NCBI GenBank assembly: GCA_902765655.1
Contig: CACXAK010000014.1
Coordinates: forward strand, 1 to 15,996
Length of the DNA: 15,996 nt
Direction: 5' to 3'
Origin: an uncultured bacterium
Lineage (GTDB): Bacteria; Cyanobacteriota; Vampirovibrionia; Gastranaerophilales; Gastranaerophilaceae
Below are positions 6,890 through 15,000 of the stretch, piece by piece. A program made the position numbers and the translations under genes. Below the pieces are notes generated by a model. The model saw only the letters and a program-made list of their open reading frames with translations. It did not search any database and was not told the DNA's origin. Numbering within the stretch: position 1 is the stretch's first letter; the number at the start of each line of letters is the position of its first letter.

Positions 6890-8890
6890 GTGTCAGACAC
6901 TTGTTTAGAAGAAAAACTCGACCTTAGCGAAAACGCGATCAAGGTATTAGAAAGACGTTATTTGAAGAGAGATAAGGATGGTAATTGTACCGAAACTCCT
7001 GCAGACATGTTCCGCAGAGTAGCAGATACAATTGCATCAGCAGATGCTAAATTTGGCAAAAGCGAAGAAGAAGTAAAAAAACTTTCAGACAGATTTTACA
7101 AAGCAATTACAAACCGCTATTTCATGCCTAATTCTCCTACATTGATGAATGCAGGCAGAGAATTAGGGCAATTGGCAGCATGCTTTGTATTACCTGTTGA
7201 AGACAGCTTGGAAGGCATTTTTGAAACTGTAAAAAATACTGCACTAATACATAAATCAGGCGGAGGAACAGGTTTTTCTTTCTCAAGATTAAGACCTAAA
7301 AACAGTGTCGTTCGTTCTACTATGGGCGTATCTTCAGGTCCTGTTTCTTTTATGAGCGTATTTAATGCCGCAACCGAAGCCGTTAAACAAGGCGGAACAA
7401 GACGTGGAGCTAATATGGGTATCCTTAGAGTTGACCACCCTGATATTTTGGATTTTATCGATTGCAAATCAGATAACAATCAGTTAAATAACTTTAATAT
7501 TTCTGTTGCTATTACAGATAAATTTATGGATGCATACCTGGCAGGTGAAGATTATGATTTGGTTAACCCGCAAAATAATCAGGTCGTAGGCAGATTAAGC
7601 GCTAAAGCAGTATTTGATAAAATTGTTGACGGTGCCTGGAGAAACGGGGAACCTGGTATCATCTACATTGACAAAATGAATTATGATAACCCGACACCTC
7701 AAATCGGTGCTATTGAATCAACTAACCCTTGCGGAGAAGTTCCTTTACTTCCTTATGAAGCTTGTAACCTTGGTTCAATTAACTTGGGCAGAATGATGAA
7801 AGAAACTGAACAGGGCTGGGTTGTTGACTGGGATTTACTGGAAGAAACAACAAGAACAGCAATGAGATTTTTGGATAACGTAATTGCAGTAAACAATTAT
7901 CCGTTACCTCAAATTTCAGAAATGGTTCAGAATAACAGAAAAATTGGTCTTGGCGTAATGGGTTGGGCTGATATGCTTATGAAATCAGGCATTTCATACT
8001 CAAGTGAAGAAGGGACAAAACTTGCAGGTCAGGTTATGGAATTCATTGATTATGTTTCTAAAACGGAATCAATTGAAATGTCTAAAGAAAGAGGAAGATT
8101 TAAAAACTTCACAGGCAGCATCTATGACCAGGACAACTATTTGTATAATAAATACAAAGGAAAATCTGCAGGTAAAATTTCAGATGAACAATGGGCAGAA
8201 CTTGATGCTCAAATTAAGCAATACGGATTGAGAAACGCAACAACAACATGTATTGCTCCGACAGGAACCATTTCCATGATTGCCGGTGCATCAGGCGGGG
8301 TTGAACCGTTATTTGGTTTGGTATTCTCAAGACTTATTATGGATAAAACCGAAATGCTTGAAGTTAACCCGATATTTAAAGACTATATGATTTCTCACGG
8401 ATTATATTCAGATGAATTGATGTCAAAAATTGCGGTTGACGGCTCAATTGCACACGTTGACGGTGTAAGCGAAGATGTTAAGAAAATATTCTACACTGCT
8501 CACGATGTAACTCCATATTGGCACGTTAAGATGCAGGCAGCATTCCAACTTCATACTGATAACGCTGTTTCTAAAACAGTTAACTTCGTTGAATCAGCAA
8601 CAAGAGAAGATATAAAAGAAGCTTATATCTTGGCTTATAAAAATAATTTGAAAGGAATTACAGTTTACAGAAATAATTCCCGTCAATTCCAGCCAATGAA
8701 TCTGGATGCAAAGAAGAAAGATAACAGTATAGAAATCAAGCCGGTCGTTGAAGATAAGGTAGAGAGCACAGAAGAGTACAACCCGACAGGCGAAATCAAA
8801 GAAGTTAAATGCCCTGAATGCGGAACAAAAATTCAGATGGCAGAGGGCTGCTTCATTTGCCCAAGCTGCGGATACTCAGGTTGCGCTTAA
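6890..8890 (+). CDS. nrdJ: Adenosylcobalamin-dependent (class II) ribonucleoside-diphosphate reductase
   Basis: NrdJ reduces ribonucleotides to deoxyribonucleotides by a thiyl radical generated from adenosylcobalamin, independent of oxygen. I chose GTG at 6890 as start (666 residues) because GGAGG lies 5 nt before it; the in-frame ATG at 6878 has no Shine-Dalgarno. Numbering from that ATG, the key residues are Cys102 (LGQLAACFVLP) and Cys296 (EACNLGSINL) as the redox pair, and Asn283, Cys285 and Glu287 in NPCGE as the radical site. The 11-residue gap between Cys285 and Cys296 is that of the family. The PNSPTLMNAG segment is at 84-93. The C-terminus (645-669) has six cysteines, including two CxxC pairs, a zinc-ribbon or thioredoxin-interacting tail. 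No N-terminal ATP-cone is evident. It stands as a single-gene unit with its own terminator. Confidence 0.96.
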   Translation: MSDTCLEEKLDLSENAIKVLERRYLKRDKDGNCTETPADMFRRVADTIASADAKFGKSEEEVKKLSDRFYKAITNRYFMPNSPTLMNAGRELGQLAACFVLPVEDSLEGIFETVKNTALIHKSGGGTGFSFSRLRPKNSVVRSTMGVSSGPVSFMSVFNAATEAVKQGGTRRGANMGILRVDHPDILDFIDCKSDNNQLNNFNISVAITDKFMDAYLAGEDYDLVNPQNNQVVGRLSAKAVFDKIVDGAWRNGEPGIIYIDKMNYDNPTPQIGAIESTNPCGEVPLLPYEACNLGSINLGRMMKETEQGWVVDWDLLEETTRTAMRFLDNVIAVNNYPLPQISEMVQNNRKIGLGVMGWADMLMKSGISYSSEEGTKLAGQVMEFIDYVSKTESIEMSKERGRFKNFTGSIYDQDNYLYNKYKGKSAGKISDEQWAELDAQIKQYGLRNATTTCIAPTGTISMIAGASGGVEPLFGLVFSRLIMDKTEMLEVNPIFKDYMISHGLYSDELMSKIAVDGSIAHVDGVSEDVKKIFYTAHDVTPYWHVKMQAAFQLHTDNAVSKTVNFVESATREDIKEAYILAYKNNLKGITVYRNNSRQFQPMNLDAKKKDNSIEIKPVVEDKVESTEEYNPTGEIKEVKCPECGTKIQMAEGCFICPSCGYSGCA

Positions 8891-8916
8891 TATTTAAAGA
8901 TATTTCGCAAACAAAA

Positions 8917-8950
8917 AAAATACCATCCTTAATACAATGGATGGTATTTT
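8917..8950 (+). terminator. Rho-independent terminator of nrdJ
   Basis: A 12-bp perfect stem pairs 8917-8928 with 8939-8950 (core TACCATCC and GGATGGTA) around a 10-base loop, and it ends in a run of T. It lies 26 bases after the nrdJ stop. The A-run on the other side means it could also work on the opposite strand. Confidence 0.88.
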
Positions 8951-8985
8951 TATATAATAAAATTCTAATTTAAAATACATTGCAC

Positions 8986-9022
8986 AAAAAACAGAGTCAC
9001 AAAATAAATGCGACTCCGTTTT
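8986..9022 (-). terminator. Rho-independent terminator of the rpsE-rpmD-rplO-secY operon
   Basis: Read on the minus strand, AAAACGGAGTCGC (9022-9010) pairs with GTGACTCTGTTTT (9000-8988) across a 9-base loop. Two G-U pairs are included, and the stem ends in six U. It begins 25 bases after the secY stop. The wobble pairs are only allowed in the minus-strand RNA, which assigns the direction. Confidence 0.85.
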
Positions 9023-9046
9023 ATGTGCTTATTTAATGTTACCTGA

Positions 9047-10387
9047 TTAATCATCTTTTAAGAAAGATTCATAATTTCTTGCCAACAGATGAGATCTAAC
9101 CTGATTGATTAAATCAAGAGCAACCCCAACCATAATGATTAAAGATGTTGCACCAATACCTTGCAAGGTTTCAATTTTAGTAACATAGCTTCCGAATGAA
9201 GGAACCAATGCAACTATACCTAAGCCCATAGCACCGATAAATATAACTTTTGATAATATTTTGTCTAATGCTTCGGCTGTTGGTCTGCCCGGCTTTATAC
9301 CAGGAATTGAAGAACCGTATTTCTTAAGATTATCTGCAATATCTTTTGGCTGCATATTTGGCATAATTGATGCATAGAAAAAAGTTAATGCAATAATTAA
9401 ACCAACATAGATTAAATAATATGGTATTCCGTCAGGGCTCAAAAAATGGTTCAAGCTTATAATCAAATGTTTAAGCTGAACAGATTTTATACTTGCCTGA
9501 CCAACCATTGCAAGAATTGTAGACGGGAATAACAAAATCGCAATTGCGAAAATGATAGGCATAACCCCGCCCGGATTAAGTTTAAACGGAATAAATGAAT
9601 TCATACCACCGTAAACTTTATTACCTATTTGTCTTTTCGGGTTGACAATTATTACTTTTCTGACAGCTTCCTGCATTATAACAATTAAAATTGTTGCAAG
9701 GAAAAATATTGTAAGTAAAACTAACAATGAAAGCTGCATACTCGGACTTGCTTTTACAAGTTGATATGTTCTTTGGGCATAAACAGGAATACCTGATAAA
9801 ATACCACAAAAGATTATCAGTGAACCGCCGTTTCCGATACCCTTTTCAGTTATTAATTCTGAAATCCACATAACCAATACTGCACCTGCAGTAAGTATGC
9901 AAACCGAATTAATATAGAAAAGAACATGTGATACATTTGGAATAACTGCGCCCGGTAAATGATGTAAAAACAGCATAAAGATAAAGCCCTGGAATATAGC
10001 AAGAACAACCGTAAATATTCTTGTATACTGAGACAATTTACGACGTCCTTCTTCCCCTTCTTCTTTTTGCAATTTTTCCAATGCAGGAATTACAACAGAT
10101 ACCAACTGCACAATAATCGAAGATGTAATAAACGGTCCGATACCCAAAGCCAAAATAGATACTTTACCTAATGCACCACCTGAAAACAAATCTAAAAATC
10201 CAATAATGTTATTACCCGAAGCAATAGTAGAAAATACTTGATTGTTAATTCCATACAAAGGAATCTGAACACCGAATCTCCACACTGCAATCATCAGTAA
10301 CGTGAATAGGATTTTTTGTTTCAGACCTGAAGCATTCCACATGGACATTAAGTCTTCTGTTGAAGGTGCTTTAATATCACTAGCCAT
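9047..10387 (-). CDS. secY: Protein translocase subunit SecY
   Basis: SecY forms the protein-conducting channel of the SecYEG translocon in the inner membrane. The 446-residue length is normal and about ten membrane helices are visible. The family signature ALGIGPFITSSIIVQL with the following IPALEKLQKEEGEEGRRKL is present, as is the NPKRQIGNKVYGGMNSFIPFK segment of the central region. The C-terminal region ends in LLARNYESFLKDD. The start overlaps the rplO stop by one base (TAATG), so translation is coupled. In the classical spc operon adk, map and infA often follow; here a terminator and convergent nrdJ follow instead. Confidence 0.97.
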   Translation of the reverse strand: MASDIKAPSTEDLMSMWNASGLKQKILFTLLMIAVWRFGVQIPLYGINNQVFSTIASGNNIIGFLDLFSGGALGKVSILALGIGPFITSSIIVQLVSVVIPALEKLQKEEGEEGRRKLSQYTRIFTVVLAIFQGFIFMLFLHHLPGAVIPNVSHVLFYINSVCILTAGAVLVMWISELITEKGIGNGGSLIIFCGILSGIPVYAQRTYQLVKASPSMQLSLLVLLTIFFLATILIVIMQEAVRKVIIVNPKRQIGNKVYGGMNSFIPFKLNPGGVMPIIFAIAILLFPSTILAMVGQASIKSVQLKHLIISLNHFLSPDGIPYYLIYVGLIIALTFFYASIMPNMQPKDIADNLKKYGSSIPGIKPGRPTAEALDKILSKVIFIGAMGLGIVALVPSFGSYVTKIETLQGIGATSLIIMVGVALDLINQVRSHLLARNYESFLKDD

Positions 10388-10836
10388 TATACTATTTCAA
10401 CCTTTCCGCCTGCGGCTTCAATTTTTTCTTTTGCTGATGGTGTAAAGTAAACTGCTTTAACAGTTACTGCTTTTTTGATTTCACCATTACCTAAAACTCT
10501 CAAACCAACACAAGATGGGTGAATTGTCATTTTTTCTTTTAATGTTTCCAATGAAACTTCTTTAAGACCTAATGCATCAATTCTGCCAACATTAATTTGA
10601 GCATAATTAACTTTTGAGTATACCTGAAAACCTTTTAATTTCGGTAATCTTCTGTATGCAGGCATCTGACCGCCTTCAAAACCTCTTTTTGAAGAGTTAC
10701 CTGATCTTTGTCCTTCACCGTTGTGACCTCTGCTTGAAGTTTTACCACAACCTGATGAACGTCCGCGACCTACACGAACGGATTTTTTTGTTGCTCCGTT
10801 TGCCGGTCTTAAATCTTCTAATGTTATATTTGACAT
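10387..10836 (-). CDS. rplO: 50S ribosomal protein L15
   Basis: L15 is a late-assembling protein of the large ribosomal subunit. At 149 residues it has the usual length. The basic, glycine-rich N-terminal half carries RVGRGRSSGCGKTSSRGHNG, followed by the conserved GGQMPAYRRLPKLKGF (55-70) and a compact C-terminal domain. AAGGA precedes the ATG by five bases. It is placed between rpmD (39 nt upstream) and secY (one-base overlap), the conserved spc order. Confidence 0.98.
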   Translation of the reverse strand: MSNITLEDLRPANGATKKSVRVGRGRSSGCGKTSSRGHNGEGQRSGNSSKRGFEGGQMPAYRRLPKLKGFQVYSKVNYAQINVGRIDALGLKEVSLETLKEKMTIHPSCVGLRVLGNGEIKKAVTVKAVYFTPSAKEKIEAAGGKVEIV

Positions 10837-10875
10837 TTTATTCCTTCTTTCTGTAATTTTAACTATTGTTGGTAA

Positions 10876-11070
10876 TTACTTTACAATCTCAACTAAATGA
10901 GATACTTTATTTACCATACCTAAAATTGTAGGAGTTGAAGCGTGTTCAACAACCTGATCTTTTTTTGATAAACCCAAACCTGCAACAACTCTTCTTTGTT
11001 TTTCAGAAGAACCGATTAAACTTTTTACAAGTTTGATTTGGATTTTTTCTGCTGATTTTTTATTTGCCAT
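10876..11070 (-). CDS. rpmD: 50S ribosomal protein L30
   Basis: This is a small large-subunit protein, 64 residues, matching the bacterial L30 length of about 60. It contains IQIKLVKSLIGSSEKQRRVVAGLGL, shown here as the positions 10-34 region, and the C-terminal TPTILGMVNKVSHLVEIVK. These match the L30 pattern of a conserved KLVKS start and a GMVNKVxHLVxV end. AAGGA precedes the ATG. It lies between rpsE and rplO as in most bacteria. Confidence 0.97.
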   Translation of the reverse strand: MANKKSAEKIQIKLVKSLIGSSEKQRRVVAGLGLSKKDQVVEHASTPTILGMVNKVSHLVEIVK

Positions 11071-11099
11071 TTTTTTATTCCTTTATATTTTTTGTACTG

Positions 11100-11139
11100 T
11101 AAAGGACTTTACGACTTAACGTCTTAACGTCCTGACGAC
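11100..11139. repeat. Degenerate tandem octamer repeat after rpsE
   Basis: Five successive 8-bp units occur on the plus strand: TAAAGGAC, TTTACGAC, TTAACGTC, TTAACGTC and CTGACGAC. The consensus is near TTAACGAC. Two units are identical and the others differ by one to three bases. The array lies just past the rpsE stop and generates the hairpin annotated at 11103-11133. Confidence 0.7.
11103..11133 (-). ncRNA. Imperfect RNA hairpin between rpsE and rpmD
   Basis: In the minus-strand transcript AGGACGUUAAGAC can fold on GUCGUAAAGUCCU. This gives eleven pairs with two symmetric G/A mismatches and a 5-base loop (GUUAA). It sits between the rpsE stop and the rpmD ribosome site. There is no U-run, so it is not a standard terminator. 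It could be a processing or mRNA-stability element; that role is inference. Confidence 0.45.
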
Positions 11140-11143
11140 TTCA

Positions 11144-11803
11144 TTAGTTCAAGAATTCTGCCATTGACAGACCGCGTTTTTTAGCCATATCACCGAATGT
11201 TGATAACGATTTCAATGCTTCTAATGTAGCGTTTGCAGCATTTAAAGGAGCTTTTGAACCCAATGATTTAGCCAAAATATTTTCAATACCTGCAAGTTCA
11301 AGCACTGAACGAACAGCACCACCTGCGATAATACCTGTACCTTGAGATGCCGGTCTTAGCATTACGCAACCTGCGCCTGATTTTGCCTGTACAGGATGAG
11401 GAATTGTTGTTTTGAAAATAGGTACATTGATAACATTTTTTCTGCCATCAGCGATTGCTTTTTGAATAGCAATAATAACTTCAGATGCTTTAGCACATCC
11501 TACGCCAACCTGACCTTTTTTGTTACCAACAATAACAATAGCTCTGAATGATAATTTCTTACCACCTTTAACAACCTTTGTTACGCGGCTGATTTGAACA
11601 ACATTTTCTGTCCATTCTGATTGTGGTTTTTCTTCTGCTACTGTTTCAATTTTTTGTTTTTTACCGCGTCCGCGTTTTGATTTTGCAGGTTTTTCTTCTG
11701 CAGGAGCTTCAGTTGCAACTTCTTCAACAACAGTTGATTCTTGCGCAACATCTGTTGAAACTTCTTCAACAACTTCAGCTTTTAATTCTTCATTGTTTTC
11801 CAT
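11144..11803 (-). CDS. rpsE: 30S ribosomal protein S5 with long N-terminal extension
   Basis: S5 is a small-subunit protein important for decoding accuracy and mRNA unwinding. The S5 core begins near Trp64 (WTENVVQISRVTKVVKGGKK), runs through the signature GKKLSFRAIVIVGNKKG and VGVGCAKASEV, and ends with the C-terminal domain containing GTGIIAGGAVRSVLELAG. It resembles cyanobacterial S5. The protein has 219 residues against about 165-175 in most bacteria. Residues 1-62 are an extension with an acidic, valine- and glutamate-rich part containing the near-repeats VVEEVST and VVEEVAT, then a basic block KSKRGRGKKQK (41-51). An alternative internal start would have to be non-ATG, because the extension has no further Met before the core. 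The gene heads the rpsE-rpmD-rplO-secY unit. AAAGG stands about 10 nt before the ATG. Confidence 0.95.
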   Translation of the reverse strand: MENNEELKAEVVEEVSTDVAQESTVVEEVATEAPAEEKPAKSKRGRGKKQKIETVAEEKPQSEWTENVVQISRVTKVVKGGKKLSFRAIVIVGNKKGQVGVGCAKASEVIIAIQKAIADGRKNVINVPIFKTTIPHPVQAKSGAGCVMLRPASQGTGIIAGGAVRSVLELAGIENILAKSLGSKAPLNAANATLEALKSLSTFGDMAKKRGLSMAEFLN

Positions 11804-11936
11804 TGATTTTTTACCTTTCTTAAATGTTTAAAATGCTATTTAAAAGGGCTGACCTTTATGTGAATAAATACGCCAAACAAAAGCCAATTGCGGCCAATCT
11901 GGAAATCGTATTTAATTTATAACTTCTGACAGATTT

Positions 11937-11965
11937 AATTTATCATCAACAAAACCTGTTGTCAA
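11937..11965 (-). promoter_or_regulatory. Promoter of the rpsE-rpmD-rplO-secY operon
   Basis: On the minus strand a perfect -35 TTGACA (11965-11960) is separated by 17 bases from TAAATT (11942-11937), a 4-of-6 match to the -10 consensus. Transcription would start near 11930, giving a leader of about 125 nt before rpsE. The leader contains a small hairpin (AAAGG, tcagc loop, CCTTT, about 11842-11856) that might influence translation. Confidence 0.55.
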
Positions 11966-12008
11966 CACTTATTTTGCAACAAAAGAAATTAATATATTTG
12001 TAAAAAGT

Positions 12009-12038
12009 TTGACATGCCGACTACTTCCTTGGCATAAT
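12009..12038 (+). promoter_or_regulatory. Promoter of smc-scpA
   Basis: TTGACA (12009-12014) and CATAAT (12033-12038) are spaced by 18 bases, a strong sigma-70-type match. An inverted repeat ATGCC...GGCAT (12014-12018 and 12031-12035) flanks the spacer and could be an operator. The predicted leader is about 20 nt, and GGGA lies 6 nt before the smc ATG. Confidence 0.65.
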
Positions 12039-12066
12039 AGAATAGAAATTAGACTTGGGATAGTTT

Positions 12067-15000
12067 ATGTACATAAAAAAGTTGGAAATAGATAATTTCA
12101 AATCCTTTGCCAACAAGACCGAAATACCATTACTTGAAGGATTTACCTCAATAACAGGTCCGAACGGTTCAGGCAAAAGTAACATTATAGACAGTATAAT
12201 GTTCGCACTTGGTTTGCGTAACGGAAGTGCTTTGCGTATTGAAAACGCTGCTGACTATATCACCGCATTCAACAATCGAAGTGAAGCGTATGTAAAAGTT
12301 ACTTTTGGCGGAGTCCGGGGATATGATGAACTTACTGTTGCAAGACGTATAAAAAAAGGTTCCCAAGGATATAACAGTACATATTACCTCAATGATAAAG
12401 TGGAAACACTTACAAATATCAAAGCCGTTTTGGAAGAATATAACGTTACGCCTAATAGCTACAATGTTGTAATGCAATACGATATTAATTCAATTATCGG
12501 GGCAACATCAAAAAACCGCAGAGCAATGATTGACGAAATCGCAGGAGTAGCTGATTTTGACAGACGAATAGATCAGGCAAAAGGAGAACTTGAAAAAGTT
12601 GAAAGCCGTGTTCAGTCTGCGTCTTTAATTCTATCTGAAGTTGCCTCGCAGCTTGAACAACTTAAAGAAGAAAGAGAAGTTGCAATAAAATATAAAAAGC
12701 TTCAGGATGAAAAGCAGGGACTTGAGGCACAAATCGGTACAGTAAAATTTTTCGATTTAAAACGCAATCTTGAACTTGCACATGAAAATATTCTAAAAGC
12801 CAATAAAGATCTGAGAGAAAAAGAAAATTCATCAAAAGATATTGAGGAACGTATAAAATTAATTAATGAAAAATATGAAGAATTAAATAAAAAACTCAAA
12901 GAACAAGGCGAAGATGAAAGAGATAAATTAAAAGAAGAACAAAGTAACTTGTCCTCTCAGATTCAGACAAAAAATAGCGCAATAGATTATTCCCAAAAAA
13001 ATGCTAAAAACGGCATTGAGTTGTACAACAAAAATATCGAAGCTGAACGACTCAATATTAAACTTGCTCATGATAAAGTCGGTATTATAGAAGGCCAAAT
13101 TAAAGAGAAAAAAGAAGAATTGAGTCAAAAGTTAAAAGATATTTCCGGTTTGAGTTCAACTGCAGACAAATACATTCAGGAACGTAACGAAACATCTAAA
13201 ACCCTTGATACTCTTAAAGATCAGGATAATAATCTTTTAAAAACTTCCCTTCCGAAAGAAAGTGAATTAAATAATCTTAAGAAAGAAATAGAAGAAGCAA
13301 AAGAATTTGTAGCGAATGCGACAAAAAGCAAAGAAGAATTTGCGGATAAAAAATCATTAAAGGAACTTGAAGTAGAAAATCTCAAAAAAGAGATGGAAGA
13401 ACTTAAAGAAGTTCAGGCATCAACTATGAAAAAACTTGATGATATAAAAACATCAATAGAAGATTATGACCATGATGCGAGAGTTGCCTACCGCAAATTT
13501 ACCGAAATGGAAGCACAAAAATCAGCATCTTCAGGCGGAGCAACAACACTACCGATATCAACAATTATGAATGCAAATTTTGAAGGAGTTCACGCTCCTA
13601 TTATGCAGCTCGGGAAAGTTGATGATGAGTATTCTACCGCCCTAAACATAGCTTTTGGAGGGCGTCTTGCTCATATAGTTGTAGATGACACTCACGCCGC
13701 AAATGTGGCAATGGAGCATTTACGTGCAACCCGCTCCGGAACGGCAACATTTATACCAATGAACAAAATCAGAAAAGCTCCCGGCAGACTGAACTTACCA
13801 AAAGATAACGGAGTAATAGATTTTGCCATAAATCTTGTTGATTTTGATGATATTTATATTGATGCATTTTTCTATGCTGTCGGTGAAACATTGATTGTTG
13901 AGGATACTCAAACTGCAGAAAAACTTATCGGCAAATACCGTATGGTAACATTAGACGGCAAATTATATGAAAAATCTGCAGCTATTACAGGCGGTTATAT
14001 TAAGCAAGGGATGCTGGGATTTGGCAAAAACGATGATAAGGAACTCGAAAATGCAAAGAAAAAAGTGGAAGAACTCCAGAAAAAATACAAAGATGCCTGT
14101 GCAAAACGTGATGAATTGGATGACAAATTAAATAAAGTCAGAATTTCCTATTCTAATGCATCAACAGAATATTCAAAATCCCGTATTGAATTAAATAATA
14201 TGGTTTCGCAATTCGAAAACAGTCAGGGACTTTTGGACTCTAAACAAAAATTTATAGAAGAAAACGAACCGAATATTGAAAAATTAAATAAAGAACTTGA
14301 TAAAATTGAAGAAAAAAGAATTGAACTTGATACCCAAATAAAAACAGCTCAGGACAGATTAGCGGAGCTTGATAATCTTTTGGGTGATAAAAATTTAAAA
14401 GAACTAAAAGAGAAAACTCAGGGAATTGAAGAAGAAATCAGACATCTTCAGACTGAACTTTTAAATGTTAACAACGAAATAAACGGTTTTGACGGTAAAA
14501 TCAAATTCAATGAACAACTTATTATTTCAAAAAAAGATGATATTAAAAATATTACCCAAAACAATGAATCCCTGACAAAGGATATTGAAACATATAAAGT
14601 CGAAATCACTCAGTTAGAGGAGCAATTAACTGCACTATCTGATAAAATAAGCGTAATTGATAAAAAAATCGGGACGCTTGTGAAGGAAAAAGAAGAAATA
14701 AATTCAAGTTTAGTTCAACTGCAAACTGATAAAGCCGTAAAATTATCGGAGATTGAAAGAGTAGAGGAACAAATAGAATCTTTCAAAGCAAGACGCAGAG
14801 AACTTGAACCGCAATTGGAAGAAGCACGTCAAATTCTTACAGACGGAGGGGTTGATATTGAAAAACTTGAGCCGGTCCAAATTTCAATTGATGATTTAAA
14901 TGCAAAGATTCAAAGATTAGAAAAGAGAATGCAGGAGCTTGGGGACGTTAATATGCGTGCCATTACAAGTTATGAAGAAAAATCACAAAGAAAACAGGAA

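Noticed and set aside
7117..7479. 120-residue minus-strand frame inside nrdJ
   Set aside because: It is antisense to strongly conserved NrdJ coding sequence, with no ribosome site or promoter of its own seen.
11623..11823. 66-residue leucine- and glutamine-rich plus-strand frame
   Set aside because: It is antisense to the low-complexity glutamate and valine codons of the S5 extension, and its composition is explained by that.
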